From NCBI RefSeq assembly GCF_007827975.1, contig NZ_VITT01000025.1: DNA of 64,000 bases. The stretch is one strand, 5' to 3'. Position numbers and translations under genes: made by a program. Every line of letters begins with the position of its first letter. Position 1 is the stretch's first letter. The notes beneath the pieces are model-generated. The model was not told the origin of the DNA. It was given only the letters and a program-made list of their open reading frames with translations, and did not search any database. Positions 1-8,488 of the stretch are shown one piece after another. Source of the DNA: Nitrospirillum viridazoti. GTDB taxonomy: Bacteria; Pseudomonadota; Alphaproteobacteria; Azospirillales; Azospirillaceae.

Positions 1-2
1 GA

Positions 3-170
3 GAACTCCAGATCAATGGAGCCTCCTACGAATCACAGATCGCCACCGATCCGAAAGCCCCGTCTTGTCAAGACCCGCTTCAAGCGATTGCCGTGATTGA
101 GCTGGTCATGCGCTTGTATCGCCTCTATTCTGCCATCAGATCTGGACTTCCCATCATTTCCATCAAATGA
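3..170 (+). CDS. C-terminal end of an unidentified protein (cut by window edge)
   Basis: An open frame enters from the left edge and ends at TGA 168-170, giving the last 55 residues of a protein. The tail includes DPLQAIAVIELVMRLYRLY and ends ISIK; it reads like a folded helical C-terminus rather than random sequence. The family is not recognised; a sugar-dehydrogenase-like C-terminus was considered but cannot be supported from so little. It runs convergently into the immunity gene and overlaps its stop by a few bases. Confidence 0.4.
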   Translation, partial: ELQINGASYESQIATDPKAPSCQDPLQAIAVIELVMRLYRLYSAIRSGLPIISIK

Positions 171-588
171 GAGAAACAATCTCACTCGTGGGCGGCAGGG
201 CAGGCCATGAATACGCCTTAATCCATTCCGATGATCCACTCAGAATATCCTGTGCAGCTTTGCGTAGATGGTTCGCCAAACTACGAGTCTGGAGTTCGAT
301 GAATTCCGCGTAACTATGAGTGATAGGCTGGGTCTTTGCCAGATCGAGCTGATTGCGACGCTTATCTGCCAAGAAGCGAAATATATTGTATCCTTTTACG
401 GGTTTATTCCTTTTGTCAAAATAAACGAGACTAACTCCGTCTCTATCCGCAACGACATCGATCGTGTATTCGTGCGATTTCAGTAGAACCTCGCTGTCGC
501 CCACAGCGTGAATCGTCAGACGATAAGTGGTAATTATATCGCCCATCTCCCGCTTCACAATCTCTTCCAGGCTGAAATTAGAGTTCAT
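163..588 (-). CDS. Probable immunity protein for the adjacent polymorphic toxin
   Basis: This 141-residue protein has no signal peptide or membrane segment and matches no family I recognise. Its start overlaps the toxin stop codon by four bases (585-588), so toxin and this gene are translationally coupled in toxin-then-immunity order. The sequence is visibly AT-richer than the window, like the last third of the toxin gene, suggesting the two arrived together. Residues 1-60 are strand-rich (TYRLTIHAVGDSEVLL, EYTIDVVADRDGVSLVYF) and the C-terminal half is helical. The immunity role is inferred from position and composition only; a co-transcribed hypothetical protein remains possible. Confidence 0.55.
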   Translation of the reverse strand: MNSNFSLEEIVKREMGDIITTYRLTIHAVGDSEVLLKSHEYTIDVVADRDGVSLVYFDKRNKPVKGYNIFRFLADKRRNQLDLAKTQPITHSYAEFIELQTRSLANHLRKAAQDILSGSSEWIKAYSWPALPPTSEIVSLI

Positions 589-1988
589 TTCACCATCATC
601 CCGTCTTGATAAACGTATCCGGCACGGCGCATCGTCAGGTATTCACGACCGAACCCACTAAGTTCCATCTGCCCCGTAATAGGATTCGGGCGAGCCAGAA
701 CGCTGGCCCCGCTCCTTATATCCGTCACATCAAACGCCGGCTTCGTGGCCATGAGGAAATTGTCGCCGCGGCCAATGGCGTTGTTAAGCCACGGCTCATT
801 ATATTCTCTCCAGAATTGCTGGGGAGATTTATACAACTCATCTGGAACGTTTAAGACATTAAAATCATCCATGCGCGGACCGAGATCCGTGCTCTTCACG
901 TTCCCAAGCTCCCCAACGACGGACTTCATATCGTTGGTGTAGGAGCCAAGAATAGTTGTCGTCTGCCCAGGCTTCGTCTGCAGCAACACGCCAGAGGTTG
1001 GCTTGTAAGCCAGCGTCTTGATCTCAGGCGGCTTCGGAATTTCCTTGGGCAGCGGAGGCAGCGGCTCTGCTTTGACCGGCTCAGGTACCCTCTTCAGCGG
1101 CAACGGCGGGTCGGCCGGCGGGGGTGGCGGTTCCTCCACCGCCGGGCGCTTGCCGCCCGACGCCGGCTTCACCTTGGCGATCAGGGCGATCAGGGCGTTG
1201 ATGGTCAGGATGGTGAGGCCGGCGGCGGTGCGTTTGGCGGCCTCGTCCAAATCGTGCTGGGTCTTGGCGGTGGTGGCCAGGGCGATGCCGTGGCCCAGGT
1301 CGTTCAGGCCCTGGAACACCGACCAGCCCACCATGGCGTAGCCCACGCCCAGCAGGATGAGGTCGATGGCCTCGCCATAGCCCGCCAGGTGCCCACCGGC
1401 CCACACCACCAGGAAGCCGGCCAGCCAGTACAGCGTTTCGCGGGTGAACAGGCTTTTGGCCGCCTGCTGCATGTCGCGCGGCAGCAGGGGCACGCAGCGG
1501 CGCAGCGTGGCGACGACGCGGTCGGTCACCGACCATTGCGCGGGCTGGCCCGGCGGGTCCTCATCCCCCTGGTCGTGTCGGGGCGGGTCCACGGACGGGG
1601 GCGAGAGCGGGGCGATGGCGCGGGGGATGAGGAAGGCGCTGAGGCTGCCCATGGCCAGGTCGCGCATCGCCTGGTCGACGAGTTGCGTGTCGCTGACGCG
1701 GAAGTCCACGCCCTGCACCATCTGGCGCAGGCGCAGGCGGCCGATCGCGTCCAGGCCGTGCAGATACCGGATGACACGGGCATCCCGCCAGATAGGGCCG
1801 CTGGCGGCCCCGCCCAAGGCATAGCGCCGCATGCCGGCGGGGATACCGCGCGTGGGGCCGATCAGCAGGCGGCCCTCGGGAATCTCGGCATCCATCCAGC
1901 CGGCCATGGACAGGCCGGCGGAGCCGCCGCCGCTGATGAAACTGTCAGGCACCGTCCCTTCCCCTACGTTCAACCCCGGCCGCCGCAC
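585..1988 (-). CDS. Polymorphic toxin: DUF6861-like N-terminal region, Pro-rich linker, C-terminal toxin domain
   Basis: The 467-residue protein is modular. Residues about 1-175 are a GC-rich N-terminal region. Residues about 185-275 hold hydrophobic helices (YWLAGFLVVWAGGHLAGYG, then GLTILTINALIALIAKV) resembling, from memory, the DUF6861 region found before toxin domains in type VI effectors such as Tre1. Residues about 278-330 are a proline-rich linker (EEPPPPPADPPLPL). The last 137 residues form a compact domain with TTILGSYTNDMK, FNVLNVPDELY and FWREYNEPWLNNAIGRGD, a pattern I associate with C-terminal toxin modules of Rhs/CDI/T6 effectors; its activity is unknown to me. The frame opens at GTG 1988; a GTG at 1952 behind GGGGAAGGGACG is an alternative start. 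No VgrG, PAAR or Hcp gene is in the window, so the secretion route is not visible. Confidence 0.6.
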   Translation of the reverse strand: MRRPGLNVGEGTVPDSFISGGGSAGLSMAGWMDAEIPEGRLLIGPTRGIPAGMRRYALGGAASGPIWRDARVIRYLHGLDAIGRLRLRQMVQGVDFRVSDTQLVDQAMRDLAMGSLSAFLIPRAIAPLSPPSVDPPRHDQGDEDPPGQPAQWSVTDRVVATLRRCVPLLPRDMQQAAKSLFTRETLYWLAGFLVVWAGGHLAGYGEAIDLILLGVGYAMVGWSVFQGLNDLGHGIALATTAKTQHDLDEAAKRTAAGLTILTINALIALIAKVKPASGGKRPAVEEPPPPPADPPLPLKRVPEPVKAEPLPPLPKEIPKPPEIKTLAYKPTSGVLLQTKPGQTTTILGSYTNDMKSVVGELGNVKSTDLGPRMDDFNVLNVPDELYKSPQQFWREYNEPWLNNAIGRGDNFLMATKPAFDVTDIRSGASVLARPNPITGQMELSGFGREYLTMRRAGYVYQDGMMVK

Positions 1989-2179
1989 GGCCCAGGGGGT
2001 GAATTAAGGCGATCGCCTGCACGGGAAAGGGGCATATCCCAACAGGCCAGTCCCCGCGCAGCCCACCGCGCGCGTCCCGACGTGTCCTGAAATGGCGCCG
2101 ACGCAGCCGTACCGCTTTTGTTCATGAAATGCCGCGAGTCGCCGTCTATACTCCGCCCCGCCCAACGCTGAAGCCCCCG

Positions 2180-5158
2180 ATGACCGATCCGTTTCAACCA
2201 CCCGCCGCACTGAAGCCGCCGCCCCCCAGCCTGGTGTCCGCCCCCACCGGGCCGCGGCGCCTGCTGGTGCCGGACGCGCCGGCCCTGGTGCCAGGTGCCC
2301 GCCAGGCGGTGTGGCTGAGCCCCGATGGTGAGGTCGAGGTCATCGACAAGGCGGAGGCGGTGCGCCGCGTCCTCCGGCAGCCGCACCTGCTGTGCCATGC
2401 CCGCGCCACCGCCCGGCGCCTGGGCACCGACAAGCTGATCCAGGGCTATGACCTGCTGGAGCTGTACGCCTTCGTGCGGCCCGCCACCTTCTGCCTGCCC
2501 ACGCCGCGCGGCCTGGCGCAGGCGCTGGACCTGCCCCGCCCGGTGGATGCGGAGGCCGAGGCCCTGACCCTGGTGCGCGCGGCCGAGGCCCTGCTGCGCG
2601 AGCTGATGAGCCCGGTGGACGACCAGCGCTCCGACCCCGTCGGCCTGGCCTGGGCCATGGGTGCGGAAGGCGATGGCGGTGCCAGCGGTGGCGGCTGGCT
2701 GTGGTCGCCCCTGGTGCTGGCGGCCCTGGGCGCCCCGGCTGGACCGGAAAAGTCGCGCTGGCGCGGCGGCGCCATCCGCGCCTACCAGGTGTGGGCCGGC
2801 ATGAAGGAATGGCAGGCGGACGCGCCGGAACCGCCGCCCGGCCATTTGCCGGTGGAGCCGGCCGAAGCCCGACGCCGCCTGGCCGACCTGGTGATGAGTG
2901 GCAGCCAGGCCGAACCCCGGCCGCAGCAGTCGGACTACGCCAGCGCCGTCTCCACCGCCTTCACCCCGCGCGACGTGGAGGGCGAGCCCAACCTGGTGCT
3001 GGCGGAGGCCGGCACGGGCGTGGGCAAGACCCTGGGCTATCTGGCGCCGGCCACTGTGTGGGCGGAGAAGAACAAGGGCCCCGTCTGGATTTCCACCTAT
3101 ACCCGCCAGTTGCAGCACCAGATCGACAAGGAGATGGACCGCCTGCACCGCGACCCCGCCACCAAGGCGCGCAAGGTCGTGATCCGCAAGGGGCGGGAAA
3201 ACTACCTGTGCCTGCTGAACCTGGAGGAGGCGGCCGGCGTCGCCACCGCCAACCCGCAGTACGCCGTGGCCATCGGCCTGATGGCGCGCTGGGCCGCCGC
3301 CACCCGCGACGGCGACATGCAGGGCGGCGACTTCCCCGGCTGGCTGGTGGACCTGCTGGGCAAGGGCCGCACCCTGGCGCTGGCCGACCGGCGGGGGGAG
3401 TGCGTCTACAGCGCCTGCAGCCACTACACCAAATGCTTCATCGAGAAGAGCGTGCGCCGGGCGCGGCGGGCCGATATCGTCATCGCCAACCACGCCCTGG
3501 TCATGATCCAGGCGGCCCTGGGCGGCGGGGACGACGCCTACATCCCCACCCGCTATGTCTTCGATGAGGGCCACCACGTCTTCGACGCCGCCGACAACGC
3601 CTTCGCCGGCCACCTGACGGGGTTCGAGACGGCGGAGCTGCGCCGCTGGCTGCTGGGGGCGGAAAGTGGTGGGCGCAGCCGGGCGCGCGGCCTGCGCCGC
3701 CGGGTGGAGGATCTGATCGGCGGCGACGATCACGCCAGCCGCCTGCTGGATGAGATCGCGCGCGCCGCCCGCCAGCTGCCGGGCGAGGCCTGGCCGCAGC
3801 GCGTGGGCGGCGGCGAGCCGGTGGGCCCGACGGAGGCCTTCCTGGCCCAGGTGCGCGCCCAGGTCTATGCCCGCGCCCACGGGCCGGACAACCCCTACAG
3901 CCTGGAGGTGGAGGTCCAGCCCCTGGTGGACGGGGTGCTGGAGGCGGCACAGGCGCTGTCCGCCGCCCTGGGTGAGCTGTCCGCCCCGCTGGAGGCCCTT
4001 GCCGACCGGCTGCGAGAGCGGCTGGACGACGAGTCGGATGAGCTGGAGAGCGACACCCGCCGGCGCATCGACGCCATCGCCCGTAGCCTGAAGCGCCGCT
4101 CCGCCAACGAGATCGGCGGATGGCGCCAGATGCTGGCGGCCTTGGCGGAAGAGACACCCAGCCGCTACGTCGACTGGTTCGGGGTGGAGCGGCAGGACGG
4201 ACGCGACCTGGACGTGGGCATGTACCGCCACTGGGTGGACCCCACCTGGCCGCTGGCCCAAATCCTGGGGGCGCAGGCCCACGGCCTGGTCATGACCTCC
4301 GCCACCCTGACCGACGGCACCGGTGATGTGGAGGCGGACTGGCAGGCGGCCCACGCCCGCACCGGCGCCATCCACCTGCCCCGTCCCGCCCTGCGCGCCC
4401 AGGTGCCGTCCCCCTTCGACTACGCCAGCCAGACGCGGGTGCTGATCGTCAACGACGTGCGCAAGGACGATTTGGCCCAGGTGGCCGCCGCCTATCGAGA
4501 GCTGTTCCTGGCCTCGGGCGGTGGCGCCATCGGCCTGTTCACGGCGGTGCAGCGTCTGCGCGCCGTGCATGAGCGCATCGGCGCGCCGCTGGAGGCCGCC
4601 GGCCTGCCGCTCTTGTCCCAGCACCTGGACGGGCTGGACGTGGCGACGCTGGTCGATATCTTCCGGGGGGAGGACAACGCCTGCCTGCTGGGCACCGACG
4701 CGGTGCGCGACGGCGTGGACGTGCCCGGCCGGTCCCTGCGCCTGATCGTCTTCGACCGCGTGCCCTGGCCGCGGCCGGATATCCTGCACAAGGCGCGGCG
4801 CGATTATTTCGACCGCACCGCGCGGCGGCGGCATTACGACGACATGATCACCCGGCTGCGCCTGCGCCAGGCGTTCGGCCGGCTGGTGCGACGGGCCGAC
4901 GACACCGGCGTGTTCGTGTTGCTGGACCCCATGATGCCCAGCCGGCTGAAGGGCGCCTTCCCCGGCGGGGTGGAGCCGCAGCGCGTAGGCCTGGCCGAGG
5001 CCGTGCGCATCACGCGCGACTTCCTGCATGCGCCGGCCCAGGGGCCGGATCTCACCCTGCCGCCCTTGACGAAACCCGCGCCGCCAAGGCTGTCGTCACC
5101 GCACGACGATCCGTGGGGGGACGAGCCCTTTCATCTGCAGGGATTCGACCTGGACTGA
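2180..5158 (+). CDS. ATP-dependent DNA helicase, DinG/XPD-like superfamily 2 with Fe-S cluster cysteines
   Basis: The 992-residue protein has the DinG/XPD layout. Walker A is GTGVGKT (near residue 280). Four cysteines follow (YLC, then GEC, SAC, KC before FIEKSVRRARRADI), matching the Fe-S cluster region. The Walker B box is DEGHH (near residue 460). C-terminal motifs include MTSATLTDG, GTDAVRDGVDVPG and RLRQAFGRLVRR. The role is 5'-3' unwinding of damaged or structured DNA. ATG 2180 gives the usual MTDPFQ start; an in-frame ATG at 2129 would add 17 residues but has no better ribosome site. It is divergent from the toxin gene. The N-terminal 200 residues before the motor are longer than in E. 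coli DinG and are typical of alphaproteobacterial relatives. Confidence 0.9.
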   Translation: MTDPFQPPAALKPPPPSLVSAPTGPRRLLVPDAPALVPGARQAVWLSPDGEVEVIDKAEAVRRVLRQPHLLCHARATARRLGTDKLIQGYDLLELYAFVRPATFCLPTPRGLAQALDLPRPVDAEAEALTLVRAAEALLRELMSPVDDQRSDPVGLAWAMGAEGDGGASGGGWLWSPLVLAALGAPAGPEKSRWRGGAIRAYQVWAGMKEWQADAPEPPPGHLPVEPAEARRRLADLVMSGSQAEPRPQQSDYASAVSTAFTPRDVEGEPNLVLAEAGTGVGKTLGYLAPATVWAEKNKGPVWISTYTRQLQHQIDKEMDRLHRDPATKARKVVIRKGRENYLCLLNLEEAAGVATANPQYAVAIGLMARWAAATRDGDMQGGDFPGWLVDLLGKGRTLALADRRGECVYSACSHYTKCFIEKSVRRARRADIVIANHALVMIQAALGGGDDAYIPTRYVFDEGHHVFDAADNAFAGHLTGFETAELRRWLLGAESGGRSRARGLRRRVEDLIGGDDHASRLLDEIARAARQLPGEAWPQRVGGGEPVGPTEAFLAQVRAQVYARAHGPDNPYSLEVEVQPLVDGVLEAAQALSAALGELSAPLEALADRLRERLDDESDELESDTRRRIDAIARSLKRRSANEIGGWRQMLAALAEETPSRYVDWFGVERQDGRDLDVGMYRHWVDPTWPLAQILGAQAHGLVMTSATLTDGTGDVEADWQAAHARTGAIHLPRPALRAQVPSPFDYASQTRVLIVNDVRKDDLAQVAAAYRELFLASGGGAIGLFTAVQRLRAVHERIGAPLEAAGLPLLSQHLDGLDVATLVDIFRGEDNACLLGTDAVRDGVDVPGRSLRLIVFDRVPWPRPDILHKARRDYFDRTARRRHYDDMITRLRLRQAFGRLVRRADDTGVFVLLDPMMPSRLKGAFPGGVEPQRVGLAEAVRITRDFLHAPAQGPDLTLPPLTKPAPPRLSSPHDDPWGDEPFHLQGFDLD

Positions 5159-5170
5159 CGTCCACCAGCC

Positions 5171-5260
5171 TCAGACTGACTTCAGCATGCCCCGCCGGCG
5201 TTAAGCCGGCTTCAGCATGCCCGGTCGGCGCTAGGCCGACTTCAGCATGGACGTGTAGAT
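5171..5260 (-). repeat. Three tandem 30-bp units duplicating a gene 3' end, with three different in-frame stops
   Basis: Units lie at 5171-5200, 5201-5230 and 5231-5260 and share the core CTTCAGCATGCCC. On the minus strand each unit encodes a MLK(S/P)(A/V) tail followed by a stop: TAG (5231-5233), TAA (5201-5203), TGA (5171-5173). Because 30 is divisible by three, all three stops are in one frame behind the small gene at 5231-5449. Confidence 0.85.
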
Positions 5261-5449
5261 GGCCCAGGCGGTGGCGACGCTGACGCCGCCGGCGCGGGCG
5301 CCGGCCGCCAGCATCTCGGTCGTCGGCTTCAGCGGCACGGGGGTGTGGGTCATCACCGGGCCCGCCAACGTGGCGCGGCCACTGCCCACCGTCAGGAAAC
5401 CGGCGCTCAGGGTTTGGTCATCACGGTGCGGCGCGTCCAGCAGGCTCAT
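5231..5449 (-). CDS. Small conserved-type hypothetical protein (72 aa)
   Basis: ATG 5449 is chosen because GAGGGG lies at normal spacing upstream; the frame is open 19 codons further but without a ribosome site. The protein (MSLLDAPHRDDQ..., ending SMLKSA) has a Gly/Ala-rich strand-like middle (GFLTVGSGRATLAGPV) and a C-terminal helix. No signal peptide or clear membrane segment is seen and the family is not recognised. It is convergent with the helicase gene. Its last codons and stop are triplicated downstream in 30-bp units, so readthrough would add similar MLK tails. Confidence 0.6.
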   Translation of the reverse strand: MSLLDAPHRDDQTLSAGFLTVGSGRATLAGPVMTHTPVPLKPTTEMLAAGARAGGVSVATAWAIYTSMLKSA

Positions 5450-5726
5450 CGTTCCATTCCCCTCGATTGCAGGTGTGCAGGCGGCGCGACGCAAGACTGA
5501 TGCCATTGCAACCGCTGCCTATTTCCTACGGGTAGATCCAGCGTTGCCCTAAGGAACAGGCCGCTTTCCGTTTGCGTCCGGGTAGCGGTCACAAAATTTC
5601 AACCCTGGCGCGGTGTCATTTTGCGACGAGACCTGCGGCATTCGTCTCAATTTGCGACTCCCGCATTTTCCCATCCTGCTGCACAGCGAAATGCACTAGG
5701 GTCGGCGCCACGATGGGGGCGACAGC

Positions 5727-6086
5727 ATGAGCGATGTGATTTTCCATATGTGCCGCGCGGACGAATGGCTGGCGGCCTTGGCGGCCGGCGTCTATCCGGG
5801 GTCCTCGCAGGACCAGGCCGACGGCTTCATCCATTTCTCCACAGCCAGCCAGGTGGTGGAAAGCGCCGCCAGGCACCGCGCCGGCCAGACCGGCCTGCTG
5901 ATCCTCACGGTGGATCCAGTCCCCTTGGGCGACGCCCTGAAGTATGAGCCGTCACGCGGCGGACAGCTGTTCCCTCACCTGTATGGCGGCCTTCCGGTAA
6001 GCGCCGTCCTGCGCGCCGACCCGCTGCCGTTGGGCGGGGATGGCCGCCATGAGTTCCCGCCGCATGTCCTTGAGGGAACGGTCTGA
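5727..6086 (+). CDS. DUF952 family protein
   Basis: The 119-residue protein matches the DUF952 pattern: an N-terminal IFHMCRADEW, the motif DGFIHFSTASQV with its histidine, and a late GQLFPHLYGGLP. DUF952 proteins are small and soluble, resemble ADP-ribosyltransferase-like folds and have no settled function. The stop TGA overlaps the pyrD ATG by one base (TGATG), so the two are translationally coupled. The pairing with pyrD is positional only; no pyrimidine role is implied by the sequence. Confidence 0.85.
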   Translation: MSDVIFHMCRADEWLAALAAGVYPGSSQDQADGFIHFSTASQVVESAARHRAGQTGLLILTVDPVPLGDALKYEPSRGGQLFPHLYGGLPVSAVLRADPLPLGGDGRHEFPPHVLEGTV

Positions 6087-7153
6087 TGAGCCTGGCCTAT
6101 CGCCTCGCCCGCCCCCTCCTGTTCGCCATGGATGCGGAGCGGGCGCACGACCTGACCATCAACCTGCTGAAGGTCGGCGCCCTGCCCCCGGCCCTGTTCG
6201 GCGCCGGCGGCCCCGACGACCCGGCGCTGAGCCAGACCGTGTTCGGCCTGGACTTTCCCAACCCGGTGGGCCTGGGCGCCGGCTTCGACAAGAACGCCCG
6301 GGTGCCGGACGCCATGCTGGCCCTGGGCTTCGGCCTGGTGGAGGCCGGCACCGTCACCCCCCGGCCGCAGCCCGGCAACGCCAAGCCCCGGCTGTTCCGC
6401 GCCGTGGAGGTCGAGGGCGTCATCAACCGCTTCGGCTTCAACAATGAGGGGCTGGAGACCTTCGCCCGGCGGCTGGAAGATCGGCGCGGCCTGGGCCGCA
6501 CCGGCATCGTCGGCGCCAATGTGGGCAAGAACAAGGAAACGGCGGACGCGGCGTCCGACTATGTCATCGGCATCCGCCGCCTGGCGCCCCTGGCCGACTA
6601 CCTGGTGGTCAACGTCTCCTCCCCCAACACGCCGGGCCTGCGCTCGCTACAGGGGCGCCAGGCCCTGACCGACCTGCTGGCCGCCTGCCTGGAGGCGCGG
6701 GGAAGCCGTCGCACGCCCCTGCTGCTGAAGGTGGCGCCGGACCTGACCGAGGACGACAAGGTGGACGTGGCGGAGGTGGCGCTGGCCAGCGGCATCGACG
6801 GCCTGATCGTGTCCAACACCACACTGGAGCGGCCGGACGGCCTGACCCCCGCCCATCGCGCGGAGGCCGGCGGCCTCAGCGGCCAGCCACTGTTCGAAAA
6901 GTCGACGTCCGTGTTGCGCGATTTCTACCGCCTGACGGGCGGCAAGCTGCCGCTGGTGGGCGTGGGCGGCATCGGATCGGGCGCGCAGGCCTATGCCAAG
7001 ATTCGCGCCGGCGCCAGCCTGGTTCAGATCTATTCCGCCCTGATCTACCACGGCCCCGGCCTGGTCGCCGCCATCAAGCGCGACCTGGCCGACCTGCTGC
7101 GCCGCGACGGTTTCACCAACGTGGCCCAGGCGGTGGGGGCGGACCACAAGTAA
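6086..7153 (+). CDS. pyrD: Dihydroorotate dehydrogenase (quinone), class 2
   Basis: PyrD oxidises dihydroorotate to orotate in pyrimidine synthesis, passing electrons through FMN to membrane quinone. The 355-residue length and the N-terminal helical stretch (LARPLLFAMDAERAHDLTINLL) are those of class 2 enzymes. Visible motifs are VGLGAGFDKNA, FNNEGL, VNVSSPNTPGLRSLQ, where the serine cluster includes the class 2 catalytic base, VSNTTLERP, GGLSGQPL and VGVGGIGSGAQAY for FMN phosphate. It overlaps the DUF952 gene by one base. Confidence 0.97.
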   Translation: MSLAYRLARPLLFAMDAERAHDLTINLLKVGALPPALFGAGGPDDPALSQTVFGLDFPNPVGLGAGFDKNARVPDAMLALGFGLVEAGTVTPRPQPGNAKPRLFRAVEVEGVINRFGFNNEGLETFARRLEDRRGLGRTGIVGANVGKNKETADAASDYVIGIRRLAPLADYLVVNVSSPNTPGLRSLQGRQALTDLLAACLEARGSRRTPLLLKVAPDLTEDDKVDVAEVALASGIDGLIVSNTTLERPDGLTPAHRAEAGGLSGQPLFEKSTSVLRDFYRLTGGKLPLVGVGGIGSGAQAYAKIRAGASLVQIYSALIYHGPGLVAAIKRDLADLLRRDGFTNVAQAVGADHK

Positions 7154-7171
7154 CGTACAAGGTTCCAGCAA

Positions 7172-7217
7172 ATGCCAGGCCTGCGACCGCAGGTCCCGGA
7201 GCGAGCACCGAAGGGCG
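7172..7217 (-). repeat. Degenerate partial copy (F) of the dispersed intergenic repeat
   Basis: On the plus strand GCCTGCGACCGCAGGTCCCGG matches the GCCCGCGACTGCGGGCGCCGG segment of copy A at 23600 with a few changes. The 5' part of the element is missing. The in-frame ATG 7172 lies inside it, which argues that the following gene starts downstream. Confidence 0.55.
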
Positions 7218-7234
7218 GAATGAGGGGCCTGAAC

Positions 7235-8470
7235 ATGCACGTGCTGCGTCACATCATCTTCGCCGCCTGCTATGTCGCCGTGGCGGTGGCCGTGGCCTTG
7301 GCCCTGCCGCTGGCCGGCGTGGGCGTCGACCGGTCCTATGGCCTGCTGCTGGGCCTGGTGGTCTTCGTCTTCGGCGGCCTGCTGCATGAATTCTATGCCC
7401 GCATGGAGCAGGCGGAGCGGATGGAGCACCGGTTGGACCGCCTGCTGGATCGCCAACGCGACGTGCTGGCCGCCCTGGACCGGCTGATGCGGCCCAGCGG
7501 CGAGGCCGGCGGCGCGGTCGCCGCCGTGGTCAGCGACGCCCGCATGCTGCGCACCCTGGCCGACCAGATGCCGGCGGGGCCCGCCACCGCCATCGAGCCT
7601 GCCCCGCAGGCGCCAGCGCCGCAAGTCGCCCCGGCGGCGGCCCAGGCCGCCCGCGCCACCAGCGTGCCCAGCCTGGGCTCCGCCTACGGTCCCCTGCCCG
7701 GCGAGGCGCCGGCGGCGGAGGACGACGGCCCGGTGATGAACGGCATCCGCGAGGCGCTGCGGTCGGACCGGGTGGACATCTTCCTTCAGCCCATCGTCAG
7801 CCTGCCGCAGCGCAAGCACCGCTTTTATGAAGTGTTCTCCCGCATTCGGCTGGAGGACGGCAGCTATCTCACGCCCGACCGCTATCTGGGCGTGGCGGCC
7901 CGCCACAACCTGATGGCACCCATCGACAACCTGCTGCTGTTCCGCTGCGTCCAGCTGCTGCGCGAGACGGAGAAGCGGCACCAGAACGTGGGCTTCTTCT
8001 GCAACATCTCCGCCGCCACGCTGAACGACGGCACCTTCATGCGGGAATTCGTCCAGTTCATGGGCCAGCATCCCAACCTGGTGCAGAAGATCATCTTCGA
8101 GCTCAGCCAGGCCGACCTGATGCAGGGCGACATCTTCGCCACCGGCTTCCTGGACGGGCTGCGCAGCCTGGGCTTCCGCTTCTCCATGGACCAGGTCGAC
8201 CGCTTCGACGTCGACTGGGACCAGCTGGCGGCGCACGAGATCCGCTTCGTGAAGCTGGATGCCGCCCGCCTGCTGGACCCCGACGGCCGCTTCGCCAACC
8301 CGGACAAGGTGACGCTGCTGAAGCGCCAGCTGGACCGCAACAACATCGACCTGATCGTGGAAAAGATCGAAACCGACCAGCAGCTGCTGGACCTTTTGGA
8401 TCTGTTCATCGACTTCGGCCAGGGCTACCTGTTCGGCGAACCGCGCATGGCCCGCCGCCTGCCTTCCTGA
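7235..8470 (+). CDS. TipF-like membrane protein with degenerate EAL domain
   Basis: ATG 7235 follows GAGGGG at 8 bp; the frame opens earlier at 7172 inside a repeat. Two N-terminal hydrophobic segments (residues about 5-25 and 32-50) are followed by a heptad-rich stretch (MEQAERMEHRLDRLLDRQ), an Ala/Pro-rich linker and a C-terminal EAL fold (about 165-405). EAL reads EVF, the asparagine of CNIS and the glutamate of FELS are kept, but the DDFGTG loop is MDQVDRF, losing the second catalytic aspartate; KLD, EKIET and QGYLF remain. Caulobacter TipF has the same layout and acts as a c-di-GMP receptor in flagellar placement. That function is inferred; an inactive phosphodiesterase of other role is possible. 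Confidence 0.7.
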   Translation: MHVLRHIIFAACYVAVAVAVALALPLAGVGVDRSYGLLLGLVVFVFGGLLHEFYARMEQAERMEHRLDRLLDRQRDVLAALDRLMRPSGEAGGAVAAVVSDARMLRTLADQMPAGPATAIEPAPQAPAPQVAPAAAQAARATSVPSLGSAYGPLPGEAPAAEDDGPVMNGIREALRSDRVDIFLQPIVSLPQRKHRFYEVFSRIRLEDGSYLTPDRYLGVAARHNLMAPIDNLLLFRCVQLLRETEKRHQNVGFFCNISAATLNDGTFMREFVQFMGQHPNLVQKIIFELSQADLMQGDIFATGFLDGLRSLGFRFSMDQVDRFDVDWDQLAAHEIRFVKLDAARLLDPDGRFANPDKVTLLKRQLDRNNIDLIVEKIETDQQLLDLLDLFIDFGQGYLFGEPRMARRLPS

Positions 8471-8488
8471 GAGTAGACTGTTCCCCTG

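Noticed and set aside
1970..5029. 1019-codon open frame antisense to the helicase gene
   Set aside because: It mirrors the GC-rich codon pattern of a clear DinG-type gene; its product is Gly/Gln/His/Arg-rich without any motif.
6647..8236. 529-codon minus-strand open frame across pyrD and the EAL gene
   Set aside because: Spans two well-supported genes and their gap; no domain visible.
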